Positions 35,025 to 44,613 of a DNA stretch of 64,000 nt are shown here, in pieces. Position numbers and translations under genes: made by a program. Within the stretch, counting starts at the first letter, position 1; each line of letters starts with the position of its first letter. The notes beneath the pieces are model-generated. The model was not told the origin of the DNA and ran no database searches. It worked only from the letters and a program-made list of their open reading frames with translations. This stretch comes from Bacteroidota bacterium (lineage in GTDB: Bacteria > Bacteroidota > Bacteroidia > AKYH767-A > 2013-40CM-41-45): contig QQVM01000003.1 in NCBI GenBank assembly GCA_003389385.1, positions 62,001 through 126,000 of the forward strand, read 5' to 3'.

Positions 35025-36548
35025 ATGACCCGCAATAAAAAACTCGTACTGATAATAATGGATGGCTGGGGCAAGGGACCAAAGAATGATTCTAATGCCA
35101 TTTACAAAGCCAATACTCCATTCATTGATTCATTGTATCAGAACTATCCGAATGCAGAATTGCTTACTTCAGGAGAAGATGTGGGCCTGCCTGAAGGACA
35201 AATGGGGAATTCGGAAGTAGGACATCTGAACATCGGCGCGGGCAGAGTAGTGTATCAGGATTTGGTAAAAATAAATTTAGCTATTCGTGATAAAAGCTTT
35301 CACAAGCAGGAAGCTATCCTTTCCGCAATAAATCATGCGAAGGAAACAGGGGGCAAACTTCATTTGATTGGTTTACTCTCAGATGGTGGAGTCCATTCCC
35401 ATATCGATCACCTGAAAGCATTATGTGACATATGCAAGTCTGAAAAGTTCAGCGATGTTTTTATTCATGCATTCACTGACGGCAGAGATACAGATCCTAA
35501 ATCCGGACTTGCTTATCTGACAGACCTTCAGAAACATTTGGACCAGTCTGCAGGAAAACTGTCCAGCGTGGTCGGAAGATACTATGCCATGGACAGAGAT
35601 AAAAGATGGGAAAGGGTGAAACTAGCCTACGACATGATGGTGCATGGAACAGGAAAACACACGACTGACATTCTGCAAGCAGTTAAAGAATCTTATTCAG
35701 AAAACATCACAGATGAATTCATACTGCCAACTGTGCTTACAGACAGTTCCGGAAATCCAATCGCTACAATCAAAGACGGGGATGCAGTGATTTGTTTCAA
35801 TTTCAGAACTGACCGATGCAGGGAGATTACCATGGCGCTCACACAGCAGGACTTTCACGAGCAAAATATGCACAAGCTCGACCTGCATTATGTGACCATG
35901 ACTAATTATGACGACAAGTTCCGCAATGTAAAAATTGTCTATGACAAGGATAATCTGAACAATACACTAGGAGAAGTCATTTCCGCGGCCGGAAAAAAAC
36001 AAATCAGAATCGCTGAAACTGAAAAATACCCGCATGTGACATTTTTCTTTTCAGGTGGCAGAGAAGATGTTTTCAGCAATGAAAGAAGAATTCTGATCCC
36101 ATCTCCAAAAGTCCCCACATACGATCTTCAGCCGGAGATGAGCGCACCGGAAGTTTGCCAGGCGATTTGTTCCGAACTTGAAAAAGCTGAAACTGATTTC
36201 TTCTGTCTGAATTTCGCCAATGCTGACATGGTCGGTCATACCGGCGTTTTCGATGCAGTTATAAAAGCTGTGGAAACTGTTGATGATTGCACCCGAAAAG
36301 TTGTGGAGACCGGACTTCCCAAAGGTTATTCATTCCTGATCACTGCTGATCACGGAAATGCTGATTACATGATAAATCCGGATGGAAGCCCGAACACCGC
36401 ACATACAAAGTTCCCTGTTCCACTTTTTCTGATTGATAATGAATTTAAACATATCAGCAGCGGTCGGCTTGCCGACCTGGCTCCGACAATTCTTCATATA
36501 TTGGGGATTAAACAGCCGAAAGAAATGACAGGCAAGATTCTGGTTTAA
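35025..36548 (+). CDS. gpmI: 2,3-bisphosphoglycerate-independent phosphoglycerate mutase
   Basis: A glycolytic enzyme that converts 3- to 2-phosphoglycerate with two Mn ions. The 507 residues are the usual length. The N-terminal metal motif is IIMDGWG (Asp13) and the phospho-serine is Ser63 in GQMGNSEVGHLNIGAGR. Later motifs are FTDGRDTDP, GRYYAMDRDKRW and TADHGNADYM. The ATG at 35025 is supported by MTRNKKLVLIIMDGWG. It is followed 29 bp later by the M20 peptidase gene, probably in the same transcript. Confidence 0.97.
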   Translation: MTRNKKLVLIIMDGWGKGPKNDSNAIYKANTPFIDSLYQNYPNAELLTSGEDVGLPEGQMGNSEVGHLNIGAGRVVYQDLVKINLAIRDKSFHKQEAILSAINHAKETGGKLHLIGLLSDGGVHSHIDHLKALCDICKSEKFSDVFIHAFTDGRDTDPKSGLAYLTDLQKHLDQSAGKLSSVVGRYYAMDRDKRWERVKLAYDMMVHGTGKHTTDILQAVKESYSENITDEFILPTVLTDSSGNPIATIKDGDAVICFNFRTDRCREITMALTQQDFHEQNMHKLDLHYVTMTNYDDKFRNVKIVYDKDNLNNTLGEVISAAGKKQIRIAETEKYPHVTFFFSGGREDVFSNERRILIPSPKVPTYDLQPEMSAPEVCQAICSELEKAETDFFCLNFANADMVGHTGVFDAVIKAVETVDDCTRKVVETGLPKGYSFLITADHGNADYMINPDGSPNTAHTKFPVPLFLIDNEFKHISSGRLADLAPTILHILGIKQPKEMTGKILV

Positions 36549-36577
36549 AACGTAAATATTTTTAAAGCAATAATAAC

Positions 36578-37948
36578 ATGGAAGCAACTCAAGATTACAT
36601 TAAGAAAAACGAAAAGAAATTTCTGGATGAACTATTCGAATTACTGAAGATTCCTTCAGTGAGCGCCGACAGCAAGTATAAGAAAGACGTAGAGCGCGCA
36701 GCAGAATTCATCCGCTCCAGTCTCGTCGAGGCAGGTGCAGAAAATGTAGAAGTTTGTCCGACTAAAGGACACCCGATTGTATACGGTGAAAAAATAATTG
36801 ATCCGAAACTCCCTACTGTAATTGTGTACGGACATTATGACGTACAGCCGGCAGACCCTCTTAACCTCTGGGACTCCCCTCCTTTCGAGCCTGTCATAAA
36901 AAACAATAAGATCTACGCACGTGGAGCATGTGATGACAAAGGGCAGGTATTCATGCACATCAAGGCATTTGAAGGAATGATGAAAACCAATACGCTTCCG
37001 TGCAATGTACGTTTCATGATCGAGGGCGAGGAAGAAGTAGGCTCTTCGAATCTGGGCACATGGGTAAAGGAAAACAAGAACCGTCTGAAAGGTGATGTGA
37101 TTCTGATTTCTGACACTTCAATTATCGCGAATGACATTCCTTCTATTGAGGTCGGTTTACGTGGACTCAGCTATGTTCAGGTTGAAGTGACCGGACCTAA
37201 CCGTGATCTCCACTCCGGAGTGTACGGGGGCGCTGTTGGAAATCCGATTCAGGTATTGTGCAAAATGATCGATTCACTAAAAGATAAAAACAACAGAATC
37301 ACCATTCCGGGATTTTATGACGATGTGTTGGAGCTGTCGAAAGAGGAAAGGGAAGAACTGAACAAGACTCCTTTTGACGTCGAGGAATACAAAAAAGATC
37401 TTGGAGTTGAAGAGCTGATGGGAGAAGCAGGATACAGTCCCCTGGAACATACAGGCATACGTCCTACTCTTGAGCTTAACGGAATTTGGGGTGGTTACAC
37501 AGGCGAAGGTTCTAAAACTGTGCTTCCATCCAAAGCTTATGCAAAAATCAGCATGCGGCTTGTTCCAAATCAGTCTTCAGAAAAAATCACTAAATTATTT
37601 TCAGACCACTTTGAAAAGATTGCACCTAAATGCGTGAAAGTAAAAGTACTTCCGCACCATGGCGGAGAACCTGTAGTGACTCCTACCGATTCAATCGCCT
37701 ATAAAGCGGCAAGCAAAGCCATGGAAACGACTTTTGGCAAGAAACCTATTCCTACACGCGGAGGAGGAAGTATTCCGATTGTGGCTTTGTTTGAAAAAGA
37801 ACTCGGACTGAAATCCGTGCTGATGGGATTCGGGCTTGACAGCGATTTGATTCACTCACCCAATGAAAATTACGGAGTATTTAATTTTATGAAGGGAATC
37901 GAAACCATTCCTTTGTTCTTCAGAAATTTCACTGAAATGAGTAAGTAA
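36578..37948 (+). CDS. M20 family dipeptidase
   Basis: A 456-residue zinc metallopeptidase of the CNDP-like M20 group, a cytoplasmic enzyme that hydrolyses dipeptides. Metal ligands are in VIVYGHYDVQP, RGACDDKGQ and IEGEEEVGSSN, and the late motif is TRGGGSIPIV with a C-terminal His in LIHSPNENYG. The family dimerisation lid is present between about residues 200 and 350. No signal peptide is seen. The gene follows gpmI and ends before a bidirectional terminator. Confidence 0.94.
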   Translation: MEATQDYIKKNEKKFLDELFELLKIPSVSADSKYKKDVERAAEFIRSSLVEAGAENVEVCPTKGHPIVYGEKIIDPKLPTVIVYGHYDVQPADPLNLWDSPPFEPVIKNNKIYARGACDDKGQVFMHIKAFEGMMKTNTLPCNVRFMIEGEEEVGSSNLGTWVKENKNRLKGDVILISDTSIIANDIPSIEVGLRGLSYVQVEVTGPNRDLHSGVYGGAVGNPIQVLCKMIDSLKDKNNRITIPGFYDDVLELSKEEREELNKTPFDVEEYKKDLGVEELMGEAGYSPLEHTGIRPTLELNGIWGGYTGEGSKTVLPSKAYAKISMRLVPNQSSEKITKLFSDHFEKIAPKCVKVKVLPHHGGEPVVTPTDSIAYKAASKAMETTFGKKPIPTRGGGSIPIVALFEKELGLKSVLMGFGLDSDLIHSPNENYGVFNFMKGIETIPLFFRNFTEMSK

Positions 37949-37964
37949 AATTTTCTTTGAACAA

Positions 37965-38008
37965 AATAATCCCGGACAGATATAGCCTGCTCCGGGATTA
38001 TTTTTTAT
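37965..38008. terminator. Bidirectional terminator between M20 peptidase and EamA genes
   Basis: AATAATCCCGGA pairs with TCCGGGATTATT over 12 bp, with T-runs on the right (plus strand) and A-richness on the left. It overlaps the last codons of the EamA gene. Confidence 0.88.
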
Positions 38009-38882
38009 TGATGAGGTATACTCCGATAAGAATTGCAGATAATCCTAATATGTGGAGAAGATTAAACTCCTCATTTTCCACAAGTCCCCATAGTGTTGCA
38101 ACTATCGGAATGAGATAGGTTACAGACGAAGCTGTTAGCGCTCCGGCAATTTTGATAAGCTCATTGAACAGCACCGTGGAGAGCGCGGTACTCAGCACTC
38201 CTAATAATACCACATAAAACAAACTCATTCCTGCACCGGGCAAATGTTGCAGCCGCCAGAGAAAGTCTGTAGAAAAAAGCAATAATCCCATTGGAATGCC
38301 TGCGAACATAAGAGCAAAACCGGTATTTCTCACTGATCCAATCTCTGTAAGCTTATACCTGAGAATGTTCACGCTGAATGCGTAGCAAACAGTGGCAAGA
38401 ACTATGTACCAGGAATAAAGTGGATTTCCATCCAGGCCGGGCCCCGGACTGCTTCTGGTATTTATCAGGATCAATGCGCCTGCGAGTCCGATAAGCAATC
38501 CTGCAATTTTGTTTCTGCCTGCAATCATTCCGAAGAGTGATAGCCCGACTACAAATGTGAAAAGCGGAGTCATTGTATTGATCATTCCTGCCACGGCACT
38601 GCTGATATTGGTTTGCGCGAGAGGAAAAAGTACCGCAGGAATTCCATTACCCAGAAGACCGGTCAGTAAAAGAAATTTCCACTTTGATTTTTCAATGACA
38701 GTAAATGAGCCTGCCACAAAAGGAAAGACACATAGAAATGACACGAAGATCCTGATTGCCCCCACCTGGAGCGGAGTGTATGCTACAAGACCACGCTTGA
38801 TCAGAATGAATGAACTGCCCCAGATTACAGCCAGCACAAGAATTAAAATCCAGGTCAGGTTTTTATCGGAGATTTTTTTCAT
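37998..38882 (-). CDS. EamA-family (DMT) transporter
   Basis: A 294-residue membrane protein of the drug/metabolite transporter superfamily. Ten hydrophobic segments are arranged as two EamA repeats of five. Typical text is VIWGSSFILIKRGL, the later GNGIPAVLF and VTYLIPIVATLWG. It probably exports amino acids or small metabolites; the substrate cannot be told. It starts 32 bp downstream of the helicase gene in the same direction, so the two may be cotranscribed. Confidence 0.9.
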   Translation of the reverse strand: MKKISDKNLTWILILVLAVIWGSSFILIKRGLVAYTPLQVGAIRIFVSFLCVFPFVAGSFTVIEKSKWKFLLLTGLLGNGIPAVLFPLAQTNISSAVAGMINTMTPLFTFVVGLSLFGMIAGRNKIAGLLIGLAGALILINTRSSPGPGLDGNPLYSWYIVLATVCYAFSVNILRYKLTEIGSVRNTGFALMFAGIPMGLLLFSTDFLWRLQHLPGAGMSLFYVVLLGVLSTALSTVLFNELIKIAGALTASSVTYLIPIVATLWGLVENEEFNLLHILGLSAILIGVYLINKK

Positions 38883-38914
38883 CAGAAAGCGTCAGGCAAA
38901 CATACTGAAGGGAA

Positions 38915-40174
38915 TCATCTTTTCTTTTTCTTCTTTGGATGAAAGGCTCCTTTAAACTCCGGATCCTCCCTTCTCCTCTGCTCATCAATTCTCCTGAGCA
39001 TGTCCTGTTTTTCCTCAAAGGAAGTTTCCTCCAAAGTTACTTCCTCGGGGATTTCCAACACAGGAATTTTTTGACCGATGAGTTTCTGAATTTTCTTCAG
39101 ATGATACTCGTCGTGGGGAGCGCAGAAAGTGATTGAATCGCCTGTACGCATAGCCCTTCCGGTGCGACCTATCCGGTGCACGTAATCTTCATACACCAGA
39201 GGCACATCAAAATTTATCACATGACTTACATCCTCAATGTCGATGCCTCGTGCAGCGACATCAGTGGCCACAAGGCAACGAACTTTATTGTTCCTGAATG
39301 CGTTTATTGCGCTCAGCCTTGCATTCTGGTCTTTATTACCATGAATTACTCTTGCACTTCCTTCGCCTTGTTTTCTCTCAATGTACTTGCTGATGTTTGT
39401 GGCGACGGCTTTGGTCTTGCAAAATATCATGACTTTACTAAGGCTTTCATCTCTTAGCAAACTGTCGAGAAGGTTGATTTTTGTTTTAATATTAGGGACA
39501 AAATAAACCGCCTGAGAAACGCTTCCGGCTGTTTTCACTTCAGGTGACACACGAACTTCCACAGGAAGCTTCAGAAAATCATCTGCAATCTGGCTGACTT
39601 TTTCATTCCATGTCGCTGTAAACAGCAGATTTTGTCTTTTGCGGGGAACGACTTCCAGTATACGATTGATTTGAGGCTTGAATCCCATGTCGAGAAGTCT
39701 TTCAGCTTCGTCCATCACGAAGATCTCAATCTTCTTCAAATGAAGATGTCCTGGAAGGTAAAGATCCATGAGCCTTCCGGGAGTTGCCACGATGATATCA
39801 ACTCCTTTTGTTATTGCTTCAACCTGCGGCTTCATTCCTGTTCCACCGTATAGAGATAACATACGTAGATCAGTGTTCACCGCAAGTTGCTTCATATGTT
39901 CAGTTACCTGAATGCTCAGTTCTCTGGTAGGGACGAGTATCAGAGCGCGTGGCAAATCACCCTGAGCATATTTTATTTTCATCAGCAGTGGCAACAGATA
40001 AGCTGCTGTCTTTCCTGTGCCAGTCTGGGCGACGCCTAAAAAATCGCTGCCACCCAATATCACTGGTATTGCCTTTCTCTGAATCTCTGTCGGAACTGAA
40101 AAGCCGATTTCATCCAAGGCAGACAAAAGCTGTTTGTTAAGTTTAAAATCCCTGAATGAAAATTCTCTCTCCAT
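38915..40174 (-). CDS. DEAD-box-type RNA helicase with DEAE motif II
   Basis: A 419-residue ATP-dependent RNA helicase of the RhlE-like type. The Q motif is FSVPTEIQRKAIPVI, motif I is AQTGTGKT, motif Ia is PTRELSIQ, motif II is VMDEAERLLDMGF (DEAE rather than DEAD), motif III is FTATW (instead of SAT), motif V is ATDVAARGIDI and motif VI is HRIGRTGRA. The C-terminus is short and basic (HPKKKKKR). It probably unwinds short RNA duplexes in ribosome assembly or decay. The variant motifs II and III keep the ATPase carboxylate. Confidence 0.92.
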   Translation of the reverse strand: MEREFSFRDFKLNKQLLSALDEIGFSVPTEIQRKAIPVILGGSDFLGVAQTGTGKTAAYLLPLLMKIKYAQGDLPRALILVPTRELSIQVTEHMKQLAVNTDLRMLSLYGGTGMKPQVEAITKGVDIIVATPGRLMDLYLPGHLHLKKIEIFVMDEAERLLDMGFKPQINRILEVVPRKRQNLLFTATWNEKVSQIADDFLKLPVEVRVSPEVKTAGSVSQAVYFVPNIKTKINLLDSLLRDESLSKVMIFCKTKAVATNISKYIERKQGEGSARVIHGNKDQNARLSAINAFRNNKVRCLVATDVAARGIDIEDVSHVINFDVPLVYEDYVHRIGRTGRAMRTGDSITFCAPHDEYHLKKIQKLIGQKIPVLEIPEEVTLEETSFEEKQDMLRRIDEQRRREDPEFKGAFHPKKKKKR

Positions 40175-40202
40175 TTTAATCAGTTAAATAAGTCTAAATA
40201 TC

Positions 40203-40236
40203 AAAATAAAATCCCGTTCCTTATGGGGAACGGGAT
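40203..40236 (-). terminator. Terminator after the M13 peptidase gene
   Basis: ATCCCGTTCC pairs with GGAACGGGAT. On the minus strand it is followed by TTTTATTTT, and a T-run also follows on the plus strand. Confidence 0.85.
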
Positions 40237-40255
40237 CAGTTTTTTTTAAAATCCT

Positions 40256-42301
40256 TTACCAGATTTTAGCTCTCAGCGAGTCGGGCCTATACATAGGATC
40301 ACTTTCCTTGACATCGAAAGCTTTATAAAACTCAAGCAGGTTGCTGAGCGGACCATTCACTCTGTATTTTGCCGGAGCATGAACGTCAGTGATGATTCGT
40401 TGTGCCACAGCTTCAGGACGCATGTCTCCCGCCCAGATATTGGCATAACTCATGAAGAATCTCTGCTCAGGGCTGAGTCCGTCGATTTGTTGATTGCTCT
40501 TGCCCTGCTTAGTGCGTTTGAACGCAGCGAATGAAATAGCTACACCGCCCAAATCAGCAATATTTTCTCCCAGAGTTAGTTCTCCGTTCACGAAAAGCGT
40601 ATCAAGCACTGTATAACTGTTGAACTGATCCACTATCAGTTTTGCCCTTTGCATGAACTTGGCTGAATCTTCCGGCAACCACCAGTTGTTCAAATTTCCT
40701 TTCGCGTCGTAATTTCTTCCCTCGTCATCAAAACCGTGAGTGATCTCGTGACCGATGACAGTACCTATTCCACCGTAATTCACCGCATCATCAGCCTCAG
40801 CATTGAAAAAAGGAGGTTGCAGAATACCAGCAGGAAAAACGATCTCGTTCAGAAGCGGATGATAATATGCGTTCACGGTAGGCGGAGTCATTGCCCATTG
40901 GGTACGGTCAACAGGTTTACCAATCTGATCCACCATGAACTTGTAATTCCAGCGGGTAGCATTCATGAGATTTTTGAAAAAATCATCCCTGCTGATTTCC
41001 AAATTTTCATATGACTTCCACTTTTCCGGATATCCGATTTTACGCGTGATGGCATTCAGTTTTTCCTCAGCCTTCTTTTTAGTCTCAGCACTCATCCATT
41101 CTAGTGTTTGAAGGCGATCACGGTATACATTAATCAGGTTTGCTACAAGCTCATCCGCTTTTTTCTTTGCATCAGGAGGAAAATATTTAGCTACATACAA
41201 TTGTCCGAGTGCGTCACCGATCATTCCATCTGTCAGTTGCACCATACGTTTCCAGCGAGGCTGTATCTGTTTCTGTCCTCCCAATACCTGATTGTTGAAG
41301 CGGAAATCTTCCATCACAAAATCATTGCTGAGAACGTTGGCTGCTAGACTCAGAAGATGCCATTTCAGATACATCTTCCAGCGATCTGTAGAGTTCGAGT
41401 TGATCTGGGCATTGAGTTCCTTTAAAAACTCAGGTTGTCCAAGCACGAGATAATCGAACTTACCGGTCACTTCCATCCGGTCAAGCATTTTTCTCCATGA
41501 GAGAACCGGAGTAAGCTGGTCAAGATCAGCAATGGATACTTTGTTGTATGTTTTGAACGGGTCTCTGAGTTCAACCCTTGTCATGCTTGCTTTGGCAAGT
41601 GAAGTCTCTATCTCCATCACAGTGCGAGCATGCTTTTCAGCCTGAGCCTTGTCCATTCCGTACAGCTGAAACATTCTGATGATATGCTGCACATACTCAT
41701 CACGAATTTGTTTTGAGCGGGCATCATCCTTCAGATAATTATCTCTGTCGGGAAGTGAGATGCCGGCCTGATAAATCTGAGGAACAACCACTTCGCTGTT
41801 CTTTGGATCCTGTCCGGCATAAAATCCGAACATGGGACTAGCTCCCCACAGCTGAAGCTGTGCGACATAAGCCAGAAGTTCTTCAGTGTTTTTTATCGCA
41901 TCAATTTTTTTCATCTCCCCCTCAATGGGTTTCGCACCGGCCGCTTCGATGCTTGCCGTATCCATGGCGCTGTGCCAAAAATCTCCGACCAGCTGTTCAG
42001 GACTTCCTTTTACATGATCACTTTTGCCGGATGCTTCTTCCGCAATATTGAAAAGGTTTTTCTTGTTGTTATCATTGAGAATATTGAAGGTGCCCCAGCG
42101 AACCTGGTCTTCCGGGATCGGGTTAGCTTTTATCCAACCGCCGGCCGCATGATGGTAGAAGTCATGACAGGGATGCACAGTAGAATCAATGTTTGCAAGG
42201 TTGATTCCCACACCTTTTTTTCCTTCAGATTGCGTACATGAATTAAGGGACAAGATCGCAGCAAGTCCGAATACGCCAGATTTAAAAACAAGCTTATTCA
42301 T
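40256..42301 (-). CDS. M13 family (neprilysin/PepO-type) metallopeptidase lipoprotein
   Basis: A 681-residue zinc peptidase anchored as a lipoprotein (signal AAILSLNSC with lipobox Cys). The M13 N-terminal domain is followed by a C-terminal catalytic domain with HExxH in VIGHEITHGFDDEGRNYD near residue 516, the glutamate motif ENIADLGG and the earlier NAYYHPLLNEIVFPAGILQP. Enzymes of this group cleave short peptides in the periplasm or at the surface. It is a single gene with its own promoter (42326-42333) and terminator. Confidence 0.95.
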   Translation of the reverse strand: MNKLVFKSGVFGLAAILSLNSCTQSEGKKGVGINLANIDSTVHPCHDFYHHAAGGWIKANPIPEDQVRWGTFNILNDNNKKNLFNIAEEASGKSDHVKGSPEQLVGDFWHSAMDTASIEAAGAKPIEGEMKKIDAIKNTEELLAYVAQLQLWGASPMFGFYAGQDPKNSEVVVPQIYQAGISLPDRDNYLKDDARSKQIRDEYVQHIIRMFQLYGMDKAQAEKHARTVMEIETSLAKASMTRVELRDPFKTYNKVSIADLDQLTPVLSWRKMLDRMEVTGKFDYLVLGQPEFLKELNAQINSNSTDRWKMYLKWHLLSLAANVLSNDFVMEDFRFNNQVLGGQKQIQPRWKRMVQLTDGMIGDALGQLYVAKYFPPDAKKKADELVANLINVYRDRLQTLEWMSAETKKKAEEKLNAITRKIGYPEKWKSYENLEISRDDFFKNLMNATRWNYKFMVDQIGKPVDRTQWAMTPPTVNAYYHPLLNEIVFPAGILQPPFFNAEADDAVNYGGIGTVIGHEITHGFDDEGRNYDAKGNLNNWWLPEDSAKFMQRAKLIVDQFNSYTVLDTLFVNGELTLGENIADLGGVAISFAAFKRTKQGKSNQQIDGLSPEQRFFMSYANIWAGDMRPEAVAQRIITDVHAPAKYRVNGPLSNLLEFYKAFDVKESDPMYRPDSLRAKIW

Positions 42302-42325
42302 TTTTGAATTTTAAATTTTGAGGTG

Positions 42326-42333
42326 CAAATGTA
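42326..42333 (-). promoter_or_regulatory. -7 promoter element for the M13 peptidase
   Basis: The minus strand reads TACATTTG, a match to TAnnTTTG, 24 bases upstream of the start codon. Confidence 0.6.
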
Positions 42334-42503
42334 GATTATTTGAGTGTTTTAGGGAAAACTATTAACCATTATTAACAGCCAGCAAAGAAGGAAATGGATA
42401 GAAAGAAAGCAAAAACACAGAAAGCACAAGTATTGAGCTGACTTTTAAATAAAATCTAATTCATATCTTGTATTCGAAAGTTGTTCGTTTTATCCAAATA
42501 AAT

Positions 42504-42511
42504 TAGGTTTG
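42504..42511 (+). promoter_or_regulatory. -7 promoter element directly upstream of lptC
   Basis: TAGGTTTG fits TAnnTTTG. A TTG at 42481-42483 could be the -33 element. The ATG begins 5 bases after the element, so the leader would be absent or very short. Confidence 0.55.
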
Positions 42512-42515
42512 TAAA

Positions 42516-43076
42516 ATGAAAGCCACACGTTACTTTCTTTTTTTACTGGTTGTCCTCATTGCATCTTCCTGCGAAAATGATCTGAGTAAAGTTGCCATAT
42601 ATTCAAAAGGTGAGTTAAGTCCTGTCGAATCTGCGAAAAACATCCGAATTATTTACAGTGATTCGGCAAAGGTTCAGGTTGAAGTGACTGCACCGGAACT
42701 CGACAGATATGAAACAGACAATCCGTATTTTGAGATGAAGAAAGGGCTTCGTGCGACATTTTTTGACGAGCATCTTCGTGTAAAAAGCAGGATGGACGCG
42801 GATTACGGAGTAAGATACGAGCGTGAACAAAGAATGGAAGCAAGAAAGAATGTAGTTGTTGTAAATGAGAAGGGAGAAACACTGAATACTGAGCATTTAA
42901 TTTGGGATGAAAAAAATGAAAAACTGACAAGCAATCAGTTTGTAAAAATCACCACCAAGGACGAGATAATATACGGAAATGGTTTCGAGGCAAACCAGGA
43001 TTTTTCAAAGTACAAAATATTTAACATTAAAGGAACCATTTCCATTAACAATCCTGAAAATGATAAGGATTCTTGA
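42516..43076 (+). CDS. lptC: LPS export protein LptC
   Basis: A 186-residue periplasmic protein of the LptC/OstA beta-jellyroll type that passes lipopolysaccharide from the inner-membrane transporter toward LptA. The signal sequence ends VLIASSCEND, so here it looks like a lipoprotein rather than a bitopic anchor. Typical text is TAPELDRYETDNPYFEM, then ARKNVVVVNEKGETLNTEHL and the end FNIKGTISINNP. It overlaps the following small membrane gene by 17 bp and heads an envelope gene cluster. Confidence 0.9.
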   Translation: MKATRYFLFLLVVLIASSCENDLSKVAIYSKGELSPVESAKNIRIIYSDSAKVQVEVTAPELDRYETDNPYFEMKKGLRATFFDEHLRVKSRMDADYGVRYEREQRMEARKNVVVVNEKGETLNTEHLIWDEKNEKLTSNQFVKITTKDEIIYGNGFEANQDFSKYKIFNIKGTISINNPENDKDS

Positions 43077-43263
43077 AATAGCCTGGCTTGTCATAGCCTT
43101 AATTACCGCCATCATCGCGGTGTACCAGTTTTTCGCGGAGGGCTGGCAATCCTGCCTATGGATGTTTGGAGTGACGATGGTTGCTCTCATCATGTATATG
43201 GTGCGTCACAAACAAAGAATCCGGATGGAAGAACATGAAAAGGATGCTGCTAAGTACCATTGA
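43060..43263 (+). CDS. Small two-helix membrane protein
   Basis: A 67-residue protein from the ATG at 43060 inside the end of lptC, in a different frame. Two hydrophobic helices (ILEIAWLVIALITAIIAVYQ, and SCLWMFGVTMVALIMYMV) are followed by a charged tail. No family is named, but a short membrane ORF at this spot between lptC and a DUF21/CBS gene would fit an accessory role in the envelope. The overlap suggests translational coupling. An upstream extension to 42979 is possible but shadows lptC. Confidence 0.65.
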   Translation: MIRILEIAWLVIALITAIIAVYQFFAEGWQSCLWMFGVTMVALIMYMVRHKQRIRMEEHEKDAAKYH

Positions 43264-43332
43264 TGTGGGAGGGATTTTCCTCTTCATGCATAATCTCAGA
43301 TTCCTTATCTTTGTCTGGCTTTTCCTTAATAT

Positions 43333-44610
43333 ATGTCCGACTGGGCGATTATCATTTGTTCACTGCTGATTTCCGCGCTTGCCTCAGGCAGCGAAATCGC
43401 GTTCTTATCTGCCAACAAACTCAGAATAGAGCTTGACAGAAGTCAGGGAAGCTTTGCGGCCAAACTTATCTGGGGACATGTTAAATCACCTTCCAGGTTT
43501 ATTGCAACTATACTCGTAGCGAACAACATCGCACTGGTCGTTTATGGCACAGTGATGGCCAAAGAAATTCTGGCACCTGAAAATCTGAGAGATTTGCTTC
43601 CGCATCAGTTGCAATCTGAGGCCGGAATTCTATTCACTCAGACAATAGTTTCTACGCTCATCATACTTGTCACTGCAGAGTTTCTCCCCAAAGTTCTTTT
43701 CAGGATAAACCCTAACGGTATTCTGAAATTTCTTGCCGTGCCCATTCAGATCATTTATGGTATCCTGAAGCCTTTAGTTTGGGTTGTTCTTGGCCTTTCA
43801 AGATTCATTCTGAAAAACCTGCTTCGTGTCAACTTTGTGGAAGAAAGACCAGTGTTTGGAAGAGTTGATCTTGACCTCTACATACGCGACATCACCACAC
43901 GCAACAGCCAGGTAGAGGAAATGGACACTGAGATGCGAATTTTTCAAAACGCTCTCGACTTCAAGGAAGTGAAAATTCGTGAATGCATGATTCCGAGAAA
44001 AGAAATTGTGGCAATTGACGTAAACGAACCGATTGAAGAACTTAAAAAACTCTTCATCGAAACCAAACTAAGCAAGATATTGGTGTACCGTGATTCGATA
44101 GACAATATCATCGGCTTTGTGCATTCTTCCGAGATGTTTAAAAGACCAAATGATATCACTCAGATTTTAATACCGGTCAGCATTGTACCCGAAGTGATGA
44201 CTGCCAACGACCTTCTCAAGCAATTTACAAACCAGCACAGAAGCGTGGCCATTGTGGTCGATGAATTCGGAGGCACATCCGGTATGGTCACCATTGAAGA
44301 CTTGATTGAAGAGATTTTCGGAGAAATCCAGGATGAACATGACATCCCTGAGGAAATCGAGAAAAAGATCAGCGATACTGAATATTTGCTTTCAGGCAGG
44401 CTTGAGATTGATTACCTGAACAAGAAATATGACCTGGCAATTCCAGAACACGAATCGTATGAAACGCTGGGTGGATTCATTTTTCATAATCATGAAAACA
44501 TTCCTTTAGCAGGAGAAGAAATTATCATACCTCCATTCACCATCACTGCGCTGAAAGTGATGGATAATAAAATTATCCAGGCGCGCATCAGGATTAACAG
44601 AGAGGAATAG
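43333..44610 (+). CDS. DUF21/CBS/CorC_HlyC membrane protein (hemolysin family)
   Basis: A 425-residue paralogue of the GldE half of the fusion. The DUF21 membrane domain covers about residues 1-170 (SALASGSEIAFLSANKLRIE), followed by the CBS pair (MIPRKEIVAIDVNEPIEELK, then VIVDEFGGTSGMVTIEDLIE) and a CorC_HlyC C-terminus. Relatives take part in Mg or Co ion efflux or sensing; it is not a proven haemolysin. A -7-like TATCTTTG at 43306-43313 could give it a separate promoter within the lptC cluster. It ends 3 bp before the metallopeptidase gene. Confidence 0.92.
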   Translation: MSDWAIIICSLLISALASGSEIAFLSANKLRIELDRSQGSFAAKLIWGHVKSPSRFIATILVANNIALVVYGTVMAKEILAPENLRDLLPHQLQSEAGILFTQTIVSTLIILVTAEFLPKVLFRINPNGILKFLAVPIQIIYGILKPLVWVVLGLSRFILKNLLRVNFVEERPVFGRVDLDLYIRDITTRNSQVEEMDTEMRIFQNALDFKEVKIRECMIPRKEIVAIDVNEPIEELKKLFIETKLSKILVYRDSIDNIIGFVHSSEMFKRPNDITQILIPVSIVPEVMTANDLLKQFTNQHRSVAIVVDEFGGTSGMVTIEDLIEEIFGEIQDEHDIPEEIEKKISDTEYLLSGRLEIDYLNKKYDLAIPEHESYETLGGFIFHNHENIPLAGEEIIIPPFTITALKVMDNKIIQARIRINREE

Positions 44611-44613
44611 AAA

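Noticed and set aside
42615-42930. Two overlapping minus-strand ORFs inside lptC
   Set aside because: They are shadows of lptC without start signals or protein-like composition.
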